DNA from: Vibrio diazotrophicus
Lineage (GTDB): Bacteria; Pseudomonadota; Gammaproteobacteria; Enterobacterales; Vibrionaceae
Length of the DNA stretch: 64,000 nucleotides
Direction of reading: 5' to 3'
NCBI RefSeq assembly: GCF_038452265.1
Contig: NZ_CP151842.1
Span: 1,860,001-1,924,000, forward strand
Shown: in pieces, positions 45,038 through 54,587 of the stretch
Numbering within the stretch: position 1 is the first letter of the stretch
Layout of the letters: each line of letters starts with the position of its first letter
Made by a program: the position numbers and the translations under genes
Notes under the pieces: generated by a model
Told to the model about the DNA's origin: nothing
Seen by the model: the letters and a program-made list of their open reading frames with translations, nothing else
Databases searched by the model: none

Positions 45038-45090
45038 GGTAATCAACATACTGGTCGCTTAATAGTTAGATGTATTCAGATACAAACAGA

Positions 45091-45120
45091 AAAGCCCCTC
45101 AGACTGAGTCGAGGGGCTTT
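45091..45120. terminator. Bidirectional terminator between the OmpA-family gene and nhaA
   Basis: AAAGCCCCTC-N10-GAGGGGCTTT, perfect 10-bp stem with flanking A/T-rich sequence, between convergent genes. Confidence 0.9.
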
Positions 45121-45154
45121 CTATTTTCAGCATAAATCGATAGCTAAACTTCGA

Positions 45155-46306
45155 TTATGCTGATTTTTTCTTTGGCAATGAAACACTCAGCAAGAAGTAA
45201 CCGACGACCGCTGCCAAGGTTGAACCCATCAAGATACCAAGACGAGCATAGGTATCGAAATTCACGAAGTCAGCGCCAAACGCCAGCGATGAAATAAAGA
45301 TCGACATAGTAAAACCGATACCACACAGCACAGACACGGCGAAAATATGTCTCATACCCACGCCTTCTGGTAATTTTGCAATACCAAGTTTTACCGCAAC
45401 CCAGCTGAAGCTAAAGATACCTAACGGTTTACCAATAAACAGACCTAACGCTACACCTAGCGGCAGAGCTTGAGCCAGACCACTCAGTGAAACACCTTCA
45501 AGAGAAATACCTGCGTTAGCGAATGCGAACAGAGGTAAAATACCGAAAGCTACGTAGGAATGAAGACCATGTTCTAAGTGCTTAAGCGGTGAATGCTCTT
45601 TGTCTTTTCCTTTCAGTGGAATAGAGAAACCAATCACGACACCGGCTAATGTTGCGTGAACACCGGACTTCAATACCGCTACCCAAAGAATGAAACCAAC
45701 GATCAAGTAAGCGCTGATTTTGGTCACATGCTTAGCATTCATAAAAAACAGTACTGCCGTCATTAGGAAGCCAACGGCCAACGCCATCGTAGATAAGTCA
45801 CCGCTGTAAAACAGTGCAATAATCACGACAACACCCAAGTCATCAATAATTGCCAAAGCAAGCAAGAACACTTTCAAACTGATTGGAACACGACTACCCA
45901 GTAACGCCATGATACCCAAAGCAAATGCGATATCCGTTGCGGCAGGAATAGCCCAGCCTTGAATCGCCGTTTCGTTTGAAATGTTAAACATGACATAAAT
46001 AAGTGCAGGGGCAAGCATACCACCTACGGCAGCAATTGCCGGGAAAATGGCAGTTTCACGCGATTTCAGAGCCCCCTCAAGCAACTCGCGTTTTACCTCA
46101 AGACCGATCAACAGGAAGAAAATAGCCATCAAGCCATCGTTGATCCAGTGTGAAACAGACATCCCCAAAATGTATGTGTGAAGACCCGCTTGGTAGAACT
46201 CATTAAGCGGAGAATTGGCAATTACCATAGCTACAGCTGCTGCAATTACCAGGATTATGCCACCAGCAGACTCCATTTTTAAAAAGTCGCGAATGATATC
46301 AGTCAT
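45155..46306 (-). CDS. nhaA: Na+/H+ antiporter NhaA
   Basis: 383 residues, inner-membrane protein with about 12 helices; exchanges two protons for one sodium ion. The paired Asp in the AIIDDLGVVVIIALFY helix, which binds sodium and protons, is conserved, as are PAATDIAFALGIMALLGSR and GIGFTMSIFISSLAFG. The gene is single, has its own terminator and is typical in sodium-dependent marine vibrios. Confidence 0.98.
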   Translation of the reverse strand: MTDIIRDFLKMESAGGIILVIAAAVAMVIANSPLNEFYQAGLHTYILGMSVSHWINDGLMAIFFLLIGLEVKRELLEGALKSRETAIFPAIAAVGGMLAPALIYVMFNISNETAIQGWAIPAATDIAFALGIMALLGSRVPISLKVFLLALAIIDDLGVVVIIALFYSGDLSTMALAVGFLMTAVLFFMNAKHVTKISAYLIVGFILWVAVLKSGVHATLAGVVIGFSIPLKGKDKEHSPLKHLEHGLHSYVAFGILPLFAFANAGISLEGVSLSGLAQALPLGVALGLFIGKPLGIFSFSWVAVKLGIAKLPEGVGMRHIFAVSVLCGIGFTMSIFISSLAFGADFVNFDTYARLGILMGSTLAAVVGYFLLSVSLPKKKSA

Positions 46307-46540
46307 TTATCGTCCTTATAATTTCGTTATGTCGATACATGAATCAGAACAGATACACAGGAGTTTAGTACTTTAGAACATTCTTGAACAATCGCTTGTA
46401 ATGACTCAACACATCGGATTTTCCGAAACAAATGAACATTTCGCACATATATTCCGTATTAATTGCTATTTGGTAAGTATAGGAAAGAATTAATGGTCTA
46501 AACAAAGTTAGTTATTGAAATATCTCACCTCCTGATATGG

Positions 46541-46564
46541 AAAAAGGAGCATTAGCTCCTTTTT
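46541..46564 (-). terminator. Terminator of the AttH-like / ABC operon
   Basis: AAAAAGGAGC-ATTA-GCTCCTTTTT, 10-bp stem, 23 bases past the stop of the AttH-like gene. Confidence 0.85.
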
Positions 46565-46586
46565 AATCTTCATTTTCACACAACAG

Positions 46587-47711
46587 TTAATAACCAGTTA
46601 ACTGCATATAGCCATGTGCGATATCAGAACCAGTGGTATTTATTGCCCCTTCCCAGTAAGGAACGATGAAAGGCAACCAAGATTGTTTGTTCACTGGCGC
46701 TGTCTTCAGGTCGATATTGTATCTGGGCACCATGATACGCCATTCCAAAGGCATTACTCTACCCCCCTCAATGACAGTTTTGTTGAGGGGCAGAATAACA
46801 ATATCTTTACTAGCCAAAACGATGGTTTTTTCTTTTGAAGATAAGGTACCAAACATATATGGGAGCTCTTCTTCATGTCGATAACGATTTACTGACAAAG
46901 TGGTATCGTCATCCAGTTTCAAGACAAACTTGTCCCAACCCTGTTGCGTATTCGACATCAAACCTGTGCCCCACTCTTTGCTCATGAAAGCAGTGCCTTC
47001 AACGGCTATCGGGTCAGTCTCTTTCGTCAACTTCAACTGACCATAAACCTTAAGAAATGGTGCTTGCAGGTTGTAAGTCGCTGTAGGTTCTGTCTCGTGT
47101 TTTGTTTGAAAGCCTTGTTCTCCGGGTAGCACGTACGGACCATCCAAATCACTGTATAACGATAAACTAAACGTGTCCGTTTTAACATCAAGATGCCCGG
47201 GGAAAGGATTTCTACCCAGCGATCGCCAAGTCCAGTCATCAATCCACATGCGCAGTGGCAAAGCACTCACTCCCGCTTGACCAATACCACCGCGGGCAAC
47301 ACGCTGCTCTCGCCAAATCTTTCTGTCGGTCGATATCACTACCGATGAGAAATAAACTTGTGAGTTTAACCAGCCGAGTTCCTCGACTCGCTCGTCATGA
47401 GCAATACGGAAATAGCTCCACTGAACAGAGTAAGGATGACCTTTTTTGTCACGCACATTAGCAAAAAAATGGAACCACTCATGCTGATGCTGCGGATGAA
47501 ATGAAGAATCGTCCGGTAAAACGACAGGATTGTTAGGTAACACTGGCGCGAAAGCATGCTTCACATCCGCAGACAAAAGCGAGCTTAACTCTCGGTTTGG
47601 TTCCACATCGTCTTCAAATTTGTAATCGCGAAAAACAATACTCGCTATTGAAACTATTGCGGCAAGGATTAAGAAACCAATCAAGTATTTGAGGCTGACT
47701 CGAACTTTCAT
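46587..47711 (-). CDS. AttH/CrtC-like lipocalin-fold protein
   Basis: 374 residues. An N-terminal membrane anchor or uncleaved signal (LIGFLILAAIVSIASIVF) precedes a two-domain CrtC-like body, with HQHEWFHFFANVRD, FMSKEWGTGLMSNTQQGWDKF and the end YWEGAINTTG ... GYMQLTGY. The family includes carotenoid hydratase CrtC and Agrobacterium AttH, whose genes also sit with an ABC transporter. There is no carotenoid gene here, so a periplasmic lipid- or ligand-handling role linked to the ABC transporter is more likely; that is inference. The start overlaps the permease stop by one base (TAATG). Confidence 0.85.
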   Translation of the reverse strand: MKVRVSLKYLIGFLILAAIVSIASIVFRDYKFEDDVEPNRELSSLLSADVKHAFAPVLPNNPVVLPDDSSFHPQHQHEWFHFFANVRDKKGHPYSVQWSYFRIAHDERVEELGWLNSQVYFSSVVISTDRKIWREQRVARGGIGQAGVSALPLRMWIDDWTWRSLGRNPFPGHLDVKTDTFSLSLYSDLDGPYVLPGEQGFQTKHETEPTATYNLQAPFLKVYGQLKLTKETDPIAVEGTAFMSKEWGTGLMSNTQQGWDKFVLKLDDDTTLSVNRYRHEEELPYMFGTLSSKEKTIVLASKDIVILPLNKTVIEGGRVMPLEWRIMVPRYNIDLKTAPVNKQSWLPFIVPYWEGAINTTGSDIAHGYMQLTGY

Positions 47712-50164
47712 TACAAAGCGTCCCTCAATGACTTCATCGGTGACTTACGAAGTAAACGGATAATAGGTAGAGCTCCTGCAACGATCAGCGCTAGCATCGA
47801 GAGAATGGCCGTTTTTACATAAGTTATAGGAGAAACTATCAGTTCCATTGTCCAACCAAAAGAGTGACGAATCACCACATCTATAACCAGTTTCGCCAGA
47901 CCTAAACCTAGTGGCATCGCAATCAGCATCGATATCAAACCAAAAACAAACAATTGTAATGCACCTAAGCCAACCAATTCTTTTCCAGACACCCCTAAAC
48001 AACGCAGCAATGCAATGTGTTTCTGACGAGAAAGCTCACCTGCCAATGTTGCAAAAAAGATTCCGCATACTGCGATAAGCAAAGTAATGTTGCCTAAGGT
48101 ATCGGCAATCACAAATGTACGGTCAAAAACGCGCATTGCCTGACGGTGAATCGCGCTGTTATCCATGAGTCGTTCAGCATCAAGGTGGAAAGCCGAATGC
48201 AGACGACTATTCAGCTTCTCACCGACTACGCCTTCATTCAAAACAATAGCTAAAGCGACATCACCGGTGCCTGCAAAAGCGTGTAACCAGTTCGCATGTG
48301 ACATCATGACTTGGTTGTAAGGGTTACCATAATCATAATAAACACCGACAATTTGCCAGCCAGCGCCAAGAGGCTCAGAGAGATCTACCGTATCGCCCGG
48401 TTTCAGGTTCAGTTTGATTGCCATAGATTCACTGATCATGATGCCTTTAGAGTGATGCAAGTAGTACCAGTAGTTAGGAACACCCAGTTTCACCGTCAAT
48501 GAGTTCGCCTCACCTTCGGAATCACCCGTGCTCACGACTTGCAAGGTACCTTTGTTGGAAGGAAATTCTCTTTCCCAACGCCACCATACGTTTTTCACTT
48601 CAGCCTGATTACTTAACCAGCCACTGATCATAGAGGCTGAGCTGTTAGTCGGATACAGATACATATCTGCGGCTAATCGCTGATTAAGCCACTTATCAGT
48701 CGTATCTCGAAAGCTACCCACCATAGTAACCACACCAATATTGGCTGCCATGGCAATCATAAATGCCATGGTAGCAACACCACGATAGCTCATACTTGCC
48801 GCTGCGTCGGCAAAAAACCAGCGAGCTTTTACCCAACGTAAGCTGTAGGAAAAGCTATTAAATAGCTTCCAGATAACGAATGGAGTAAACAGCGCGGCAC
48901 TCACTAACATTAAAGCAATAATTGTATAGCCCGATGACTGTGTTTTTGGCGCTTGATAAATGGCGATGGCAGCGACAGCTAGAGCGCCACCTATAAAGGC
49001 CTGAATACTGAATTCGGAACCGGCAAATCTTGCAAGCGACAAACGAGTACTTAAACGAATAGGCTGAGATTTTAATAAACGCACCAGCGGCCAAGCGCAA
49101 GAAGCAAAAGCACCGCACACCGCCATAAGCAAACTGTAACTGCTCCACTCCCAATCCCACTGAATCGAAAGACCTACATTCGCGTTGTACAAATCGGCCA
49201 GACTGACAGACACGGAAGGAATTAACTTGTTTGCCAATAAGAGACCTAAGCCATTACCGCAAATCCAGCTTACAAACACTAACGCAAAGAGTTCGAGCAT
49301 CAGAGCCTGCGCCAGTTGCCAGCCATTCACGCCGGTTTGGCGTAACATACCAACTAAACGCTGGCGCTGTATAAGCGAAAGAGACATCGCTTGGTAGAAA
49401 ATAAACAACCCGACCAAGAAAGATAGCATGCCCATCGCCGTCAGATTCATGTGGAAAGCTTTAGTAAGAGATTCCAATTCTGAACGTGTACTGCGAACCA
49501 ATATCATCCCATTTGGCAAACTAGCCGCCAGTTTTTCGAGTTTGTCGTCAGACATGGAACCGCATGCAATAACTGAGAAACCGGAGCTTTTCTTCAGTTG
49601 TCGAACCAAAGACATATCAGAAACTAAACGAGTGCCACTCACCATCCCCTGACGATCAATAAGTAACGGACCAAGTTGTTCACCATCATGCAATTGAATC
49701 ATATCGCCATCTTCCCAGCCTTGGTGAGCAGCAAGCTCTTGCCCAACCATTACTGGATAAGGTGGTTGCATCAGTTTTAATGCGCTGATTTCGCTCAGTG
49801 TTTTTTTACCCATCACAGGAACAACAGCTAGCGGATCAATGCCAAGCAATGTCACGTCCGTCCCGAGTTTTGTTGTAAAGCGGTAGCTGTCAAAAGGAAC
49901 ACATTGATGGAAACCATCACGGCGTAACTGAATATAGAAACCTTGGGGAATTTTGTTTGCGACTTGTTTCGTACGAATGCGGTAAGGCAAAGGGTTGGCA
50001 AAAAGCTTTTCACCACTTTCATAACTTTGACGAGCATGTTGGTTAATCGCTGTAACACCAACAAGAAGAGAAATACCAAGAGTAAGACCAAACCAGACGA
50101 GAATGATCTGCAGAGGATAACGACGATAGTGACCGAGTAGTGCTTTAACTACGGGCCATAACAT
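47711..50164 (-). CDS. ABC transporter permease, FtsX/MacB-type (double)
   Basis: About 817 residues with two FtsX-like membrane modules: a single N-terminal helix (IILVWFGLTLGISLLVGVTAI), a large extracytoplasmic domain, three helices near 250-370, further helices, a second periplasmic domain and three final helices (TLLIAVCGIFFATLAG ... LMLALIVAGALPIIRLL-like region). This ten-helix form is like the YbbP/AttF group. The ATG at 50164 has AAGGAGG eight bases upstream and overlaps the ATPase gene by 20 bp. Transporters of this group usually extract or carry lipids or lipoproteins. Confidence 0.88.
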   Translation of the reverse strand: MLWPVVKALLGHYRRYPLQIILVWFGLTLGISLLVGVTAINQHARQSYESGEKLFANPLPYRIRTKQVANKIPQGFYIQLRRDGFHQCVPFDSYRFTTKLGTDVTLLGIDPLAVVPVMGKKTLSEISALKLMQPPYPVMVGQELAAHQGWEDGDMIQLHDGEQLGPLLIDRQGMVSGTRLVSDMSLVRQLKKSSGFSVIACGSMSDDKLEKLAASLPNGMILVRSTRSELESLTKAFHMNLTAMGMLSFLVGLFIFYQAMSLSLIQRQRLVGMLRQTGVNGWQLAQALMLELFALVFVSWICGNGLGLLLANKLIPSVSVSLADLYNANVGLSIQWDWEWSSYSLLMAVCGAFASCAWPLVRLLKSQPIRLSTRLSLARFAGSEFSIQAFIGGALAVAAIAIYQAPKTQSSGYTIIALMLVSAALFTPFVIWKLFNSFSYSLRWVKARWFFADAAASMSYRGVATMAFMIAMAANIGVVTMVGSFRDTTDKWLNQRLAADMYLYPTNSSASMISGWLSNQAEVKNVWWRWEREFPSNKGTLQVVSTGDSEGEANSLTVKLGVPNYWYYLHHSKGIMISESMAIKLNLKPGDTVDLSEPLGAGWQIVGVYYDYGNPYNQVMMSHANWLHAFAGTGDVALAIVLNEGVVGEKLNSRLHSAFHLDAERLMDNSAIHRQAMRVFDRTFVIADTLGNITLLIAVCGIFFATLAGELSRQKHIALLRCLGVSGKELVGLGALQLFVFGLISMLIAMPLGLGLAKLVIDVVIRHSFGWTMELIVSPITYVKTAILSMLALIVAGALPIIRLLRKSPMKSLRDAL

Positions 50165-50816
50165 GAAGGTGTCCTCCTTGAAGACGAATACATCCTTCCA
50201 TATGCTTTGCGACTTTCTCACTGTGGGTCACAAGAAACAGCGTACATTTAAGCTGTCTTGCCAATGTAGTCAGTAGTCTCATGACCGCTTCTGCGTTACG
50301 TTCATCTAAACTACCTGTAGGTTCATCAGCTAGCAGGATTTTCGGTTCCATATACAAAGCACGTGCAATAGCAGCCCTTTGCTGCTGACCGCCCGACGCT
50401 TCTTCAGGATATCGACCTAACAGTGGCATTAGATCAAGCGCAGAAATGATCTGACGCCATAATCCGGTATCTTCTGGTAAGCCTTTTAGCTGACGGCAAA
50501 AACGGATGTTATCGGCAATATTAAGCGTAGGTAGGAGGTTAAACTGCTGGAAAATATGACCGATGTTGTTACGACGATAAGCCGTTCTTTGGAATTCTGA
50601 AGTATTGTGCATCGCGAAATCTGGGAACCAAATTTCACCGGAGTCCACAACGTCTAAGCCAGCAATAAGGTTTAACAGCGTACTTTTACCAGAACCGCTT
50701 TCGCCCATTAGAGCCAGTTGATCGCCTTGATGAATCGTCAGTTCAGCGCCCTGCAGCACAGGATGGAATTCACCACCATCTACATATCCTTTGCTCAGGT
50801 TTACCAGCTGTAACAT
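50145..50816 (-). CDS. ABC transporter ATP-binding protein (LolD/MacB type)
   Basis: About 223 residues. Walker A GESGSGKSTLLNL, signature ASGGQQQRAAIARAL, Walker B ILLADEPTG and the H-loop TH in FLVTHSEKVAKH are complete. It resembles the LolD/YbbA-type ATPases that drive FtsX-like permeases. It is the first gene of the three-gene operon ATPase / permease / AttH-like protein, and its end overlaps the permease start. Confidence 0.93.
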   Translation of the reverse strand: MLQLVNLSKGYVDGGEFHPVLQGAELTIHQGDQLALMGESGSGKSTLLNLIAGLDVVDSGEIWFPDFAMHNTSEFQRTAYRRNNIGHIFQQFNLLPTLNIADNIRFCRQLKGLPEDTGLWRQIISALDLMPLLGRYPEEASGGQQQRAAIARALYMEPKILLADEPTGSLDERNAEAVMRLLTTLARQLKCTLFLVTHSEKVAKHMEGCIRLQGGHLHVMARS

Positions 50817-50937
50817 CAATCATCACCGTAGACTAAAATTGGACTCAGAATCTACACTAATTCCCTTTCAGTAGGAAGTATTTTGCGGCGTACTTACACC
50901 GAGTTGTTGCAAAATGCAGCAACTCGGTAGACAAAAT

Positions 50938-52269
50938 TCAACTTCCGATTAAATTTCGCATCCACTTCTTACTTCTCACGCGATAAAAGCACCCAACCCA
51001 CTTCACGACCTCTTCACTTAAAAACAACAAGTAGATCCATTCAGGGCTGGCATTAAGGTAAAGCGCGGCGAAAGCAGCAAGCGGAATACCAACAACCCAT
51101 TGGGCAATTAAATCCTGACCTAGACAGAACTTCACATCACCGCCGGCTCGCAGTACACCGACAATCGCCACCATGGGTATTGAACGAAGTACGATACCCA
51201 AACTCAATATCAGCATAAATTCTTCAACAAGAACTCTTGTCTCTTCCGTTAGTGCACTAAACGAATTGAGAATCGGAATTTGCAGCAGATACAACAAGCC
51301 AGACATAAAAATCGCGGTGATAAAGTTAGCACCAATTACACCAATAGCTTGATAATAAACCGCTTCATAATTTCGCGCACCAAGCTGGTTACCGATTAAT
51401 ACTGCGGCGGCGTTAGACAACCCTATCAGCAGACTCAGTGAAATAGATTCGACCGGAGTCATAACTGATAGCGCAGCAAGGCCTTGCACACCAGTTTGTC
51501 CCATGATCGCGTGATAAACGAATAACCCACCAGACCAAGCAAGGAAGTTGAACGTGGTTGGCAGCGATAGTTTTAAAAATCGAACCACATTGCTCAACTC
51601 GACCACTTTGCAAAGGTCTTCATAGCGGAAGGCCAGTAGGTGTTTCTTGCTGTAAAGATAACCATATAGGCACGCGACTTCTATTGCTCCACTTAGCACT
51701 GTGGCAATAGCCGCCCCCTTAATACCCAAAGCCGGAACGCCTAATTTGCCGAAGATGAAAACCCAGTTCAGTAATACGTTCGAGGCAATACCAATCGCAC
51801 TAAAGAAAGTACTGATCCCCGGCTTGTGCATCGCTCGAAGCCCGACAGCCATACTATTTGCGCTGGCAATGGCAAACATGCTTACGGAAGTAATCACCAA
51901 GTACTGGCTACCAAGTTCATTGACCATTTCTGAATCTGTGGTCAACGCCATAATGTCGTGCGGAAAGATGACAAACAGGACAACCGTAAACAAAGCAAAT
52001 ATCATCGACATTAGCCACGTCAAAGCTGTACTGCTTCTCAGCCCATCGCGATCACCAGCACCCCAGAATTGCGCGGAAAGCAAAGCGCCACCCGCTGAGA
52101 TACCAATCAACATAATGGTGGAGACAAATGTAGCTCGCGCAGCGACACCAACGGCAGCAATTTCAGCTTCGCCTAATTGGCCAAGCATTAACACATCGAC
52201 CAATCCACGGCTCGATAGCAGCAACATTTGTAAGCTGATAGGAAGCGCAATCGCAATTAAGCGACGCAA
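50938..52269 (-). CDS. MATE-family efflux transporter (NorM-like)
   Basis: About 443 residues with 12 membrane helices in two related halves; exports cationic drugs or metabolites using sodium or protons. MATE features are LPISLQMLLLSSRGLVDVLML, GGALLSAQFWGAG and the repeat in the second half GLSNAAAVLIGNQLGA. A TTG start at 52269 is preferred because AAGGAG lies exactly five bases upstream; the upstream TTG at 52314 has no site. It is divergent from the SDR gene. Confidence 0.9.
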   Translation of the reverse strand: MRRLIAIALPISLQMLLLSSRGLVDVLMLGQLGEAEIAAVGVAARATFVSTIMLIGISAGGALLSAQFWGAGDRDGLRSSTALTWLMSMIFALFTVVLFVIFPHDIMALTTDSEMVNELGSQYLVITSVSMFAIASANSMAVGLRAMHKPGISTFFSAIGIASNVLLNWVFIFGKLGVPALGIKGAAIATVLSGAIEVACLYGYLYSKKHLLAFRYEDLCKVVELSNVVRFLKLSLPTTFNFLAWSGGLFVYHAIMGQTGVQGLAALSVMTPVESISLSLLIGLSNAAAVLIGNQLGARNYEAVYYQAIGVIGANFITAIFMSGLLYLLQIPILNSFSALTEETRVLVEEFMLILSLGIVLRSIPMVAIVGVLRAGGDVKFCLGQDLIAQWVVGIPLAAFAALYLNASPEWIYLLFLSEEVVKWVGCFYRVRSKKWMRNLIGS

Positions 52270-52414
52270 GAAATCTCCTTTTGTATGGAGCAAAACTTGG
52301 GATAACAGAGACAAACGACACCCCTAGAGACAAAGGATTGATAGAAAGAGAAAAAGTAAGCGGCTATTATACTCATTAGTGCATAATCTAACCAACATAA
52401 AGCAAGGATAATGA

Positions 52415-53857
52415 ATGAAAAAAGTACTCGTGCTTGGCGCATCTGGCTATGTTGGTTCACAGCTATTAACCTTACTGCTCAACGAAGGTTATGAAGTCAC
52501 CGCCGCGGCTCGGCACATTGACTACTTACAAGCGCGAGTAGCGCCCCATCCAAAACTGACCATCACCTATCTCGACCTTGCAGATAAAAAGGCAACGATG
52601 GACTTGGTTCCACAGTTTGATCTGGTGTTTTTCTTAGTTCATGGCATGGCTCAAGGTCATGACTTTGCAGAGTATGAACTCTCTTTGGCTAACAATTTCA
52701 AACAGGCGCTGGATATCAGTCAGGTAAAACACGTAATTTATCTCAGTGCACTTCAGCCACAAACGGGGAACTCGGAGCACTTAAAAGCGCGTCAGCAGAC
52801 GGGTGAAATACTGAGGAAAAGCCATGTACCTGTTACAGAACTGCGTGCCGGTGTCATTATTGGGCCGGGTTCTGCCGCTTTTGAAATCATGCGCGATTTC
52901 GTATACAACCTGCCCGTTCTTATTACACCGAAATGGGTGGATTCAAAAGCCAACCCGATTGCATTGGAAAATTTGAATCACTACCTGCTGCAACTTGCCA
53001 AAGAACAACCGACTTCGCATCAGCTTTATCAGGCCGGAGGCCCAGATACTCTCTCCTATCGCGAGCAGTTTCAGGTCATTTGTGACCTCGCAAACAAACC
53101 GTTTCGGTTATGGTCAACATCACTGCTTACCCCGCAAATGGCCTCTTACTGGTTAGGGGTTGTTACTTCTGTTCCTTCTAACATTGGCCGTGCTCTGCTT
53201 GCAGGTTTAGAACATGACTACATAGCGGAATCAGATCAGCTAACTGCGCTTTATCCACAAACCCTGATTCCCTATCGTGATGCGGTTCGAAGCACTATCG
53301 AGCATGAAGGGACATTTGTTCGCAGCAAGGTTTGGGGCTTTGAGCCAAACGCATTAAAGAGATGGCAACCGGGTTTTGGCTATTATCCAAAACAGGCTGG
53401 CGCAACAATAGAAACAGATTTAACCAACCGTGAATTATGGAAAATCATTAAAACTATCGGCAGTAGAGATGAAGGTTACTTTTTTGCTAACGCTCTTTGG
53501 CGTATCAGAGAATGGCTAGATATATTCTTTGGTGGTGGGCGACCAGTTCGACGCAGCCCCGAAGGTCCAGAGCTCAAAGTTGGAGACTATATTGATTCAT
53601 GGAAAGTTATACGCTGTGAACCTAATGAATTTCTATCGCTGTTTTTCGGTATGAAAGGCCCCGGTTTAGGGCGATTAGAATTCACCATTAAAGACCATGG
53701 TGACAAGCGCGAACTGAACGTTACCGCTTGGTGGCATCCTCAAGGTTTTCTCGGCCTCATGTACTGGTTTGTAATGATGCCTGCACACCTGTTTATCTTT
53801 AACGGCATGGTTAAAGCAATAGTCAAGAAAGCCGATAGTCAGAAAAGCAAAAGTTAA
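52415..53857 (+). CDS. NAD(P)-binding SDR-like protein with C-terminal DUF2867
   Basis: 480 residues. The N-terminal Rossmann domain (KKVLVLGASGYVGSQLLTLL, ELRAGVIIGPGSAAFEIM) resembles atypical SDR epimerases. From about residue 330 a DUF2867 domain follows (DIFFGGGRPVRRSPEGPELK, FTIKDHGDKRELNVTAWWHP) and ends near a hydrophobic segment (GLMYWFVMMPAHLFIF). The function of the fusion is unknown. It has AAGG before the start and ends at a bidirectional terminator. Confidence 0.88.
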   Translation: MKKVLVLGASGYVGSQLLTLLLNEGYEVTAAARHIDYLQARVAPHPKLTITYLDLADKKATMDLVPQFDLVFFLVHGMAQGHDFAEYELSLANNFKQALDISQVKHVIYLSALQPQTGNSEHLKARQQTGEILRKSHVPVTELRAGVIIGPGSAAFEIMRDFVYNLPVLITPKWVDSKANPIALENLNHYLLQLAKEQPTSHQLYQAGGPDTLSYREQFQVICDLANKPFRLWSTSLLTPQMASYWLGVVTSVPSNIGRALLAGLEHDYIAESDQLTALYPQTLIPYRDAVRSTIEHEGTFVRSKVWGFEPNALKRWQPGFGYYPKQAGATIETDLTNRELWKIIKTIGSRDEGYFFANALWRIREWLDIFFGGGRPVRRSPEGPELKVGDYIDSWKVIRCEPNEFLSLFFGMKGPGLGRLEFTIKDHGDKRELNVTAWWHPQGFLGLMYWFVMMPAHLFIFNGMVKAIVKKADSQKSKS

Positions 53858-53873
53858 ACCATAACTAAAGTGT

Positions 53874-53908
53874 AAAAAAGGCTCTGAGATTTCTCGCAGA
53901 GCCTTTTC
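53874..53908. terminator. Bidirectional terminator after the SDR gene
   Basis: GGCTCTG at 53880-53886 and CAGAGCC at 53897-53903 with flanking A-run (5') and TTTT (3'), between convergent genes. Confidence 0.88.
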
Positions 53909-53927
53909 ATAACACGATAGTAAGCCG

Positions 53928-54587
53928 TTATTCAGCTTTGAATGACAACGGAATTTCAGCCAGTTGTTTGCCCTGATTAGCAGGAAAAACAAGATATTCG
54001 CCGTGATATTTCACGTTCGACTTATAGTCAGTTTGCTTATGAACCATAAATCCGGCTGCGCTTGCCATTTCAACAAACTGAGCATGATTACCACGCACAA
54101 ACCAGTTCATCGGCTTCACCATGAGTTCGCCATCAAAACAAGATTCGCACTGCACTGAACATAAAGCTAACGAGTTTTGACCGTCGGTAAAGATCTGCAC
54201 TTTGCCAACACCAACAAGAGGCTCAGAAGTAGAAACTTCCCAATCCGCCTGCTCCATTTGGTCTAAGAACGCTTCAATCTTTTTATCTGTGATGACGTTA
54301 TTTGTTTCACTTTCAAAGAAGCTTTTATAAAAAGCTGAGATACGTTTGAAAGTAAACAGCAGTTCTGACTGATTGCCTTTAGAGCGTCCAGCCTTTAGCC
54401 AACGCGTTAAATCATCGACTACGCAACGATCAAAGCGCTGTGCTTTAATCGCTTTAGACACCCAGTGAACAAGAAAATGGTTGTTGGCAACTGGCGCATT
54501 AACCAGCTTCCCAGATTCATGCTCAGCGGTTAATTCACCCAGTGCTGAGTTAACGACATTTTGAATTTCTAAGTAATATTCTGACAC
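53928..54587 (-). CDS. DUF2913 family protein
   Basis: About 219 residues, matching the Vibrio family DUF2913 in ANNHFLVHWVSKAIKAQRFD, GRSKGNQSELLFTFKRISAF, KPMNWFVRGNHAQFVE and HKQTDYKSNVKYHGEYLVFP. The function is not known. The GTG at 54587 is taken as start: it shares one base with the stop of the MFS gene before it (TAGTG) and the protein then begins at the usual family position; the longer open frame reads through MFS coding sequence. Two Cys pairs (CSVQCESC) are notable. Confidence 0.82.
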   Translation of the reverse strand: MSEYYLEIQNVVNSALGELTAEHESGKLVNAPVANNHFLVHWVSKAIKAQRFDRCVVDDLTRWLKAGRSKGNQSELLFTFKRISAFYKSFFESETNNVITDKKIEAFLDQMEQADWEVSTSEPLVGVGKVQIFTDGQNSLALCSVQCESCFDGELMVKPMNWFVRGNHAQFVEMASAAGFMVHKQTDYKSNVKYHGEYLVFPANQGKQLAEIPLSFKAE

